In this document: positions 1 through 3,966 of the stretch, piece by piece
Position numbering within the stretch: position 1 is the stretch's first letter
How the letters are laid out: the number at the start of each line of letters is the position of its first letter
Assembly: GCA_949128015.1 (NCBI GenBank)
Contig: CASBRC010000030.1
Coordinates: 1 to 5,636 of the forward strand
Direction: 5' to 3'
Length of the DNA stretch: 5,636 bases
Origin: Synechococcales cyanobacterium PMM_0003
Lineage (GTDB): Bacteria > Cyanobacteriota > Cyanobacteriia > Pseudanabaenales > Pseudanabaenaceae
Position numbers and translations under genes: made by a program
The notes under the pieces: generated by a model
Told to the model about the DNA's origin: nothing
The model's input: only the letters and a program-made list of their open reading frames with translations
Database searches by the model: none

Positions 1-95
1 GAGGCTTATGCGTAGTGTGCTTAAGACGTTTACCAAGATTTACTTAAATAATTCTCCACATTGTTAGGAGAGGTATTTGCGTATCTGATATTCCA
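1..95. other. Leader region with no identified gene
   Basis: All three plus-strand frames are interrupted within the first 70 bases (stops at 13-15, 45-47 and 65-67), so at most the last 14-21 codons of an upstream gene could lie here and I cannot choose a frame. A Shine-Dalgarno-like AGGAGAGG at 66-73 is not followed at normal spacing by an ATG, GTG or usable TTG: the TTG at 77 meets a stop after three codons. It is probably the leader of the following HNH gene. Confidence 0.4.
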
Positions 96-125
96 TTGCT
101 ATTAATTTTAGCTACAGGGAAATTC

Positions 126-395
126 ATGTCTGAAATGACTTCTAAGCAAAAACGAAGCAAGAAATCTCATCTTGCTAATGTTCTAGGATTTGGCTCTTGT
201 TGTTTTTGGTGTGAGTGTCTTTTACCGTTGGATATATTGACACTAGATCATTTGATGCCTAAAAGCAAAGGCGGCTCTAATAATATGGAGAATTTACGTC
301 TTTCTTGTAGACGGTGCAATCAATCTCGTGGAAACAGCCTTTTTCCGCCTCCTCAAAAGAACAAAAGTTCTTCTTTGAACAACTCTTCTAAATAG
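126..395 (+). CDS. Small stand-alone HNH endonuclease-like protein
   Basis: The product is an 89-residue protein made almost entirely of one HNH nuclease fold. Visible in order are a basic N-terminus (residues 7-13), a first zinc knuckle C26-x2-C29, the catalytic core D41-H42, a Gly-Gly turn at 49-50, N53/N56 of the NNxxNL element, a second knuckle C61-x2-C64, and N65 with R68-G69 after it. These are the hallmarks of a four-Cys zinc-stabilised HNH domain whose His acts as general base on DNA. I chose ATG 126 because AGGGA lies 5 nt upstream (116-120). A TTG at 96 would add ten residues, but its nearest Shine-Dalgarno-like run is about 22 nt away. No methylase, intein or intron partner is visible, so the role (DNA processing, remnant homing enzyme or defence) is unknown. 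The HNH assignment is firm; the biological function is not. Confidence 0.8.
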   Translation: MSEMTSKQKRSKKSHLANVLGFGSCCFWCECLLPLDILTLDHLMPKSKGGSNNMENLRLSCRRCNQSRGNSLFPPPQKNKSSSLNNSSK

Positions 396-397
396 AC

Positions 398-454
398 TTA
401 CAGTCTTAAAACCTAGGTAAAAAAACTAAAACGATCTAAGTTTTAAGACTGTAA
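398..454 (+). promoter_or_regulatory. Long hairpin between the HNH gene and rnc
   Basis: The sequence TTACAGTCTTAAAAC at 398-412 is repeated exactly in inverted orientation at 440-454. After one mismatch three more pairs (TAG with CTA) extend the arms to 398-416 and 436-454, with a 19-nt loop. It starts 3 nt after the HNH stop and ends 35 nt before the rnc start. The stem is AT-rich and followed by GTAAAAACAATTT rather than a run of T, so it is a poor intrinsic terminator in either direction. By analogy with E. coli, where RNase III cleaves a stem in its own leader and lowers rnc expression, this could be an RNase III processing site. That role is inference; the inverted repeat is directly seen. 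Confidence 0.6.
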
Positions 455-489
455 AAACAATTTATTCTTAACAAATATTTCTGGCAAAA

Positions 490-1173
490 ATGCATAAACT
501 TTTAAATTTCAATGACAAGAAATTACTTCGTCGTGCGCTTACTCATCGCTCATATGTTAATGAGAGTTTTGACGAATCAGCACATAATGAAAGACTAGAA
601 TTTCTCGGCGATGCACTTCTTAGCTTTATTAGTGCTGAATATTTATATGGACAATATCCAGAAATGGCTGAAGACGAAATGACTCGTAGACGCTCAGCAC
701 TCGTAGACGAAAAGCAACTGGCTCGATTTGCTATGAAACTTGAACTAGATTTTGAAATCAATTTAGGACAAGGTGCAAGAAAAGAAGGTGGTCGCAATAA
801 TCCCAACATTCTGAGTAGTACTTTTGAAGCAGTTGTAGGAGCTTATTATCTAGACCATAATCGCGATATTGAGGTACTTCGCCCTTTGATAGAGCAATTA
901 TTTGACTCTGTACCAAAAGATGTAATGGTTATTCGCTCAGGTATAGATTCTAAAAACAAACTCCAAGAATTTGTTCAGGCTCATGGAGCTACAACTCCCC
1001 CAAGATATGAAACTGAGCAAGTAGGGGGAACATCTCATGCGCCAGAGTTCTTATCTAAAGTTTACGTTCATGATAAATTATATGGGGAAGGTAAAGGACG
1101 CAACAAAAAAGATGCAGAAAAAGAAGCTGCTGGTGACGCTCTAAATAAGCTAAGAAAGAAGGGGTTACTGTAA
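490..1173 (+). CDS. rnc: Ribonuclease III
   Basis: This is an endonuclease cutting double-stranded RNA in rRNA maturation and mRNA turnover, acting as a cytoplasmic homodimer. The 227-residue length is normal. The nuclease domain (about 1-145) holds the family signature HNERLEFLGDALL at 32-44, with metal ligands E37 and D41, and the helix ILSSTFEAVVGA at 107-118 with catalytic E113. The double-stranded-RNA-binding domain covers about 152-224, ending in the basic GKGRNKKDAEKEAA helix start. Position 110 is Ser where E. coli RNase III has the ligand Asp114 (ILADTVEA), so one of four active-site carboxylates is absent. The start is ATG 490, the only standard start after the in-frame stop at 469-471; no clear Shine-Dalgarno sequence precedes it. 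A strong hairpin sits 35 nt upstream. I am certain of the family; whether the Ser is lineage-typical I cannot tell from here. Confidence 0.96.
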   Translation: MHKLLNFNDKKLLRRALTHRSYVNESFDESAHNERLEFLGDALLSFISAEYLYGQYPEMAEDEMTRRRSALVDEKQLARFAMKLELDFEINLGQGARKEGGRNNPNILSSTFEAVVGAYYLDHNRDIEVLRPLIEQLFDSVPKDVMVIRSGIDSKNKLQEFVQAHGATTPPRYETEQVGGTSHAPEFLSKVYVHDKLYGEGKGRNKKDAEKEAAGDALNKLRKKGLL

Positions 1174-1195
1174 TCATTAATTGATGAAATAAAAG

Positions 1196-1233
1196 GCGAT
1201 CGCATTATTTTTTAGCTCGGTCAACAGGCGATC
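1196..1233. repeat. 38-bp HIP1-bounded direct repeat, copy 1
   Basis: This copy begins GCGATCGCATTATT and ends GGTCAACAGGCGATC, with a 9-bp variable middle. It matches the copy at 1756-1793 at 34 of 38 positions, and all four differences are in the middle. The right HIP1 half is degenerate (GCGATCAC at 1228-1235). It lies between rnc and hicB, exactly 560 bp from copy 2. Confidence 0.8.
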
Positions 1234-1317
1234 ACCATCACAATTTGACCTGTAGTAAACTAAACGATCAATCTGCAAGCAATACATGCAAGTTAAGATT
1301 AAAGGAGTTATTCTAAA

Positions 1318-1533
1318 ATGATTAGAGAATTTAACGTAGTTATTGAAAAAGATTTAGATGGGTACTTTGTTGCCTCAATCCCCAATCTAAAAGGTTGTCA
1401 TACCCAAGCAAAATCTCTTGATGTTCTTATGGAACGAATTCAAGAAGCAGCCGAATTATGTTTAGAATTTGAGAATCAAGATAGTCCAACCTCAGAATTT
1501 GTAGGGATTCAAAAAATCCTAGTGGAAATATGA
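1318..1533 (+). CDS. hicB: HicB-family antitoxin
   Basis: This 71-residue protein has the HicB partial RNase-H fold: strand IREFNVVIEKDLDGYFVASIPNL (residues 2-24), the turn LKGCHTQA (24-31), then the helix at about 33-51 beginning SLDVLMERIQEA. HicB binds and inhibits the HicA toxin. The protein stops straight after the fold and has no visible C-terminal helix-turn-helix or ribbon-helix-helix domain, so it is a short HicB; any autoregulation would need the complex or another protein. The start is ATG 1318 with AGGAG at 1303-1307, 10 nt upstream. Its last codons overlap the hicA start (ATGA at 1530-1533), so the pair is translationally coupled, with antitoxin first, opposite to the E. coli hicAB order. 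The upstream region holds TGCAAG repeated 13 bp apart (1274 and 1287), with no clear promoter. Confidence 0.9.
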   Translation: MIREFNVVIEKDLDGYFVASIPNLKGCHTQAKSLDVLMERIQEAAELCLEFENQDSPTSEFVGIQKILVEI

Positions 1534-1754
1534 GCAAACTTCCAAGTGTGACAGGTAACCAAGTTATTAAAACTTTACAGAAGCTAGGCTTCTCAGTAGC
1601 ACGAGTTAAAGGTAGTCATCATATTCTGATTCATTCTGACGGTAGACGTACAGTAGTACCAGTTCATTCAAATGAAGATATTGGCACTGGATTACTTTCA
1701 CAAATTCTCAGAGATTGCCAGATCACAAGAGATGAATTTAAGGAATTGCTATAG
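1530..1754 (+). CDS. hicA: HicA-family mRNA interferase toxin
   Basis: This 74-residue protein has a double-stranded-RNA-binding-like fold that cleaves mRNA and is neutralised by HicB. The order of features is diagnostic: KLPSVTGNQVIKTLQKLGF (residues 3-21), then VKGSHHIL (26-33) with the presumed catalytic His30 or His31 after G28-S29, then the strand RTVVPVHSNEDIGTGLLSQI, and the recognition-type helix ending near residue 66. Length and all key motifs are intact, so the toxin looks active. The start ATG 1530 overlaps the hicB stop by 4 nt, and no alternative start fits. The gene ends 40 bp from the convergent hepT stop, and most of that gap is a 38-bp repeat copy. Confidence 0.94.
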   Translation: MSKLPSVTGNQVIKTLQKLGFSVARVKGSHHILIHSDGRRTVVPVHSNEDIGTGLLSQILRDCQITRDEFKELL

Positions 1755-1755
1755 T

Positions 1756-1793
1756 GCGATCGCATTATTATTCAGATAGGTCAACAGGCGATC
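1756..1793. repeat. 38-bp HIP1-bounded direct repeat, copy 2
   Basis: This is a near-identical copy of the repeat at 1196-1233. Here both ends are complete HIP1 palindromes (1756-1763 and 1788-1795). Since HIP1 is its own reverse complement, the unit has 8-bp terminal inverted repeats around a 24-nt centre and could fold into a hairpin from either strand. It fills nearly all of the gap between the hicA stop (1752-1754) and the hepT stop (1795-1797 on the minus strand). There is no T-run, so a terminator role is only possible. Confidence 0.8.
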
Positions 1794-1794
1794 G

Positions 1795-2148
1795 CTACCC
1801 ATTTAAGCTTTCATCTATTGGGATTTGCTGGAGGTCAACAACTAAAGGAGAAAGATCGTATGTCAAAGTCTTCCACACGCGCTCCAAATCAATTTGAAAA
1901 TATTCATGTGCCATTGCATTTCTCATGTCAGTTATCAATCGCCAAGGGAGATGTGGATATCGAGATTTTACTTCTTCAGGGACATTAGCCGCAGCTTCAC
2001 CGATAACGATAAACTTATACAAAACGGCTTGAGCAAGAATACGATCCTTCTCAAACTCTACCCATGTCTTACCTGCCGTCCATTTTTCAATGTCAGCGAT
2101 CGCTTCCAAAATATCGCCTATTCTTAACTGCCAGCTTCTAGAAGACAT
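1795..2148 (-). CDS. hepT: HepT-family HEPN ribonuclease toxin
   Basis: This 117-residue helical HEPN protein (DUF86 family) is the toxin of a HEPN-MNT toxin-antitoxin pair; HepT dimers cut RNA or tRNA. The active motif R-x4-H-x-Y is complete as RNAMAHEY: R76, H81 and Y83. In studied pairs this Tyr is the residue AMPylated by MntA to switch the toxin off. Further HEPN features are the N-terminal helix RIGDILEAIADIEKW (9-23), the QAVLYKFIVIGEAA helix (40-53) and the VWKTLTYDLSPLV helix (91-103). The start ATG (complement of 2146-2148) overlaps the end of mntA by 11 nt, so the toxin is downstream of and coupled to its antitoxin. All catalytic residues are present. It converges on hicA. Confidence 0.93.
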   Translation of the reverse strand: MSSRSWQLRIGDILEAIADIEKWTAGKTWVEFEKDRILAQAVLYKFIVIGEAAANVPEEVKSRYPHLPWRLITDMRNAMAHEYFQIDLERVWKTLTYDLSPLVVDLQQIPIDESLNG

Positions 2149-2440
2149 GAACGATATCCTTAGTAACTGGTATGCGTAAATGTTCTCTCAATGATTTTTC
2201 TGTGCCAACATCAATTTTTCGCTGAAACAAATCTTCTAAAAAATGTTGTAATCGAAGTAACTGAAATAGTCCACCCGACTGTTCAAACTCGACTATAAAA
2301 TCTATATCGCTATTAGGTGTTGCTTCATCTCTAGCCACAGAGCCAAATAAACACAAAGACTTTACGCCTAACATTTCCAGTTCTGTATGATGATTAGTTA
2401 ATGCATATATAACTTCAGATCGAGCAATTACTTTTTCCAT
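2138..2440 (-). CDS. mntA: MntA-family nucleotidyltransferase antitoxin
   Basis: This 100-residue minimal nucleotidyltransferase neutralises HepT by adding AMP groups to its active-site Tyr. The pol-beta-type signature G-S-x10-D-x-D is intact: G33-S34, then D45 and D47 in NSDIDFIVEF. The third carboxylate is likely D77 in RKIDVGTE. The N-terminal helix (about 1-23) precedes the core, and the C-terminal part (RIPVTKDIVHV) is typical of the family. The start ATG is at the complement of 2438-2440; no strong Shine-Dalgarno sequence is seen. The gene leads a two-gene operon with hepT and is divergent from nadD, the two starts being 77 bp apart. Confidence 0.92.
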   Translation of the reverse strand: MEKVIARSEVIYALTNHHTELEMLGVKSLCLFGSVARDEATPNSDIDFIVEFEQSGGLFQLLRLQHFLEDLFQRKIDVGTEKSLREHLRIPVTKDIVHVF

Positions 2441-2517
2441 AACGCATCAAACTCAACAAAGAGCGATCAAGATAGCTTACTAATATATAGCCTACACGAA
2501 ATTAGCAATTACCAAAA
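2441..2517. promoter_or_regulatory. Divergent intergenic region between mntA and nadD
   Basis: These 77 bp must carry the start signals for mntA (leftward) and probably nadD (rightward). An AT-rich core CTAATATATAG at 2480-2490 is close to palindromic and offers a -10-like TAATAT (plus) or TATATT (minus); for the minus strand a TTGCTA lies 15 bp away (2503-2508). No -35 is convincing for nadD. A wider, weak symmetry TAG-N16-CTA surrounds the core (2473-2494) and could be an operator for the downstream Nudix regulator, which is speculation. Confidence 0.25.
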
Positions 2518-3105
2518 ATGAACATCGCACTCTTTGGAACTAGCGCCGATCCACCTAGCATCGGACATCAACAGATCTTGCAATGGCTGGATGACAATTA
2601 CGATCGCACAATTGTTTGGGTATCCGATAACCCATTTAAAAGTCATCAGGCTGAGCTTTGCGATCGCATTGCCATGATGGAGCTAACCATCGCCGCCATC
2701 CAACCACCCGCACTCACAATTGCCCTACATCCTGAAATTAGCAATCCACGCACGGTTAACACCGTCGAACAAGCCAAACAAATATGGCAAGATGCTAATT
2801 TTACTCTCGTCATTGGTGGCGATCTGGTTCAGCAGTTGCCAACTTGGTATCGCGCCCAAGACTTGCTCAAGCAGGTCAAGCTGCTAGTCGTGCCACGTCA
2901 AGGCGTACCCATTGCCCTAGAAGATGTCGAACGCCTTGTAAATATGGGTACTGAAGTTGCGATCGCACCTGACTCCACATCGATACCTAACGTTTCTTCG
3001 TCAGACTATCGCAACAATGGCAACAGTTCAGTCATAATACCCACAGTCGCAGCATATATCCAACAAAAATTACTGTACGCATGGCAGACAAGTCCCGCAC
3101 CATAG
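2518..3105 (+). CDS. nadD: Nicotinate-nucleotide adenylyltransferase (NadD)
   Basis: The product transfers AMP from ATP to nicotinate mononucleotide, giving deamido-NAD in NAD biosynthesis (cytoplasmic). This 195-residue Rossmann-type nucleotidyltransferase shows the ATP-binding start GTSADPPSIGH (7-17; the family pattern is GGxFDPxHxGH, with H17 kept), DNPFKSH (37-43) as in nicotinate-specific enzymes, VIGGD (98-102) followed by W110, and the C-terminal SSSDYR (160-165) in place of ISSTxxR. Ser14 and Ser162 stand where Thr or His is usual, conservative changes in both motifs. The start ATG 2518 directly precedes the first strand. The 3' end overlaps the next gene by 25 nt in another frame, so both are one transcriptional unit and probably translationally coupled. 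Two HIP1 sites lie inside the gene (2660, 2959). Confidence 0.92.
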   Translation: MNIALFGTSADPPSIGHQQILQWLDDNYDRTIVWVSDNPFKSHQAELCDRIAMMELTIAAIQPPALTIALHPEISNPRTVNTVEQAKQIWQDANFTLVIGGDLVQQLPTWYRAQDLLKQVKLLVVPRQGVPIALEDVERLVNMGTEVAIAPDSTSIPNVSSSDYRNNGNSSVIIPTVAAYIQQKLLYAWQTSPAP

Positions 3106-3815
3106 CAGCCCAAAAACCATTAGCAGACTTTAAAGTCGGTGTCGATAATGTCATATTTTCGGTAGACACTGAGCAGAATCGTCTATTGGTGCTACTTGTG
3201 ATGCGCCAACATGAGCCATATCGCGATCGCTGGTGTCTACCGGGGACGCTCGTGCGTCAAGGCGAATCTCCTGAAGAATCGGCTTATCGCATCCTCTCCG
3301 AAAAAATCCGCGCCAAAAATCTCTATCTAGAACAACTCTTCACCTTTGGCGATATTGGACGCGATCCTCGTGAAGCTCCCGATAGTTATGCAGTCCGCTA
3401 TCTATCTGTTAGTTATTTTGCCCTAGTTCCATTCTCCCAAGCAGAGCTAATCGCCGATGGAGTCAGTGGCATCGCATGGTATCCTGTCAAGCAAGTTCCT
3501 GAACTCGCCTTCGATCATAATCGCATTCTTGAATACGGACATCGCCGCCTTCGTAATAAACTCGAATATAGCCCTGTTGCCTTTGATGTTCTGCCCGAAG
3601 CCTTCACTCTCAGCGATCTCTATCAACTCTACACAACGGTACTTGGTGAGAATTTTTCAGACTACTCTAATTTCCGAACCCGTTTATTAAAGTTAGGATT
3701 CCTTAGCGATACTGGGCTTAAAACTTCAAGGGGAGCAGGTCGCCCTGCTAGTCTCTATCGCTTCGACGCGGAAGCTTTCGCTCCATTTAAGAATAAGCCC
3801 ATGGTGTTTATCTAA
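3081..3815 (+). CDS. nrtR: NrtR-type Nudix/winged-helix transcriptional regulator
   Basis: This 244-residue, two-domain protein resembles NrtR, the Nudix-related repressor of NAD genes whose DNA binding is relieved by ADP-ribose. The Nudix fold spans about 17-140 (VGVDNVIFSV, then RWCLPGTLV). The Nudix box at 56-78 is degenerate: the usual RExxEExG reads R70-I-L-S-E74-K-I-R77, so two of the three Glu that bind catalytic metal are missing and hydrolysis is unlikely. The C-terminal winged helix (about 165-230) carries the family's FDVLPEAFTLSDLYQLY (168-184), NFRTRLLKLGFL (197-208) and GRPASLYRF (220-228). The start ATG 3081 lies inside the end of nadD. The partnership suggests it senses an NAD metabolite and controls this operon; the ligand and operator are not shown by the sequence. 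A hairpin starts at its stop. Confidence 0.88.
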   Translation: MADKSRTIAAQKPLADFKVGVDNVIFSVDTEQNRLLVLLVMRQHEPYRDRWCLPGTLVRQGESPEESAYRILSEKIRAKNLYLEQLFTFGDIGRDPREAPDSYAVRYLSVSYFALVPFSQAELIADGVSGIAWYPVKQVPELAFDHNRILEYGHRRLRNKLEYSPVAFDVLPEAFTLSDLYQLYTTVLGENFSDYSNFRTRLLKLGFLSDTGLKTSRGAGRPASLYRFDAEAFAPFKNKPMVFI

Positions 3816-3866
3816 ACCCAAAAAGCTATAGCGCACGCTGCGCATGTGCTATAGCTTTTTGAGTTT
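3814..3866 (+). terminator. Hairpin terminator after nrtR
   Basis: Arms at 3814-3832 and 3848-3866 pair over 19 positions with one mismatch; the core AAAAAGCTATAGC / GCTATAGCTTTTT is perfect. The stem begins inside the TAA stop of nrtR, and the T-run of the right arm (3856-3860) gives an intrinsic-terminator shape, symmetrical enough to work on both strands. The 15-nt loop overlaps a second, nested inverted repeat (GCGCA-CGC-TGCGC, 3831-3843), so the sequence may instead be a dispersed palindromic repeat. Confidence 0.75.
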
Positions 3867-3881
3867 AATATTGCTAAGCTA

Positions 3882-3908
3882 TTGAAGCTGAAATAATTGA
3901 CCTATAAT
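3882..3908 (+). promoter_or_regulatory. Candidate promoter of the receiver-PAS gene
   Basis: A perfect -10 hexamer TATAAT lies at 3903-3908, with a -35-like TTGAAG at 3882-3887 (spacing 15, shorter than ideal). It lies 58 nt before the start codon at 3967 and after the nrtR terminator, so the sensor gene is probably transcribed on its own. Confidence 0.45.
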
Positions 3909-3914
3909 ATTGAA

Positions 3915-3947
3915 CAATTATTAGCTGCACTATTATCATAATAATTG
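3915..3947 (+). promoter_or_regulatory. Inverted repeat in the leader of the receiver-PAS gene
   Basis: CAATTATTA at 3915-3923 is repeated inverted as TAATAATTG at 3939-3947 with a 15-nt gap; flanking GAA and TTC extend the symmetry with a 2-nt offset. It lies directly downstream of the TATAAT box, where a repressor site or a weak leader hairpin would act. The AT-rich sequence means chance cannot be excluded. Confidence 0.3.
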
Positions 3948-3966
3948 GCTTCACTTTTTACTCAGT

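Noticed and set aside
52..60. DnaA-box-like TTCTCCACA
   Set aside because: It is a single site with one mismatch, with no cluster, AT-rich unwinding region or dnaA/dnaN nearby.
398..454. Intrinsic terminator for the HNH gene
   Set aside because: The stem is AT-rich and neither strand has a T-run directly after it; kept as a regulatory or processing hairpin instead.
543..809. Minus-strand open frame of 88 codons inside rnc
   Set aside because: It is antisense to the conserved RNase III catalytic domain and its translation has no recognisable domain.
1245..1250. TTGACC as a -35 box for hicBA
   Set aside because: No acceptable -10 hexamer lies 15-19 bp downstream.
1196..1795. CRISPR-like reading of the HIP1 repeats
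   Set aside because: There are only two copies of the 38-bp unit, 560 bp apart, with genes between them; no regular spacers and no cas genes.
1894..2127. Plus-strand open frame of 77 codons over hepT
   Set aside because: It lies antisense to HepT, whose HEPN motif is intact; the product resembles no family.
3457..3690. Second-frame open frame of 77 codons inside nrtR
   Set aside because: It overlaps conserved NrtR sequence in the same direction and has no domain or ribosome-binding site.
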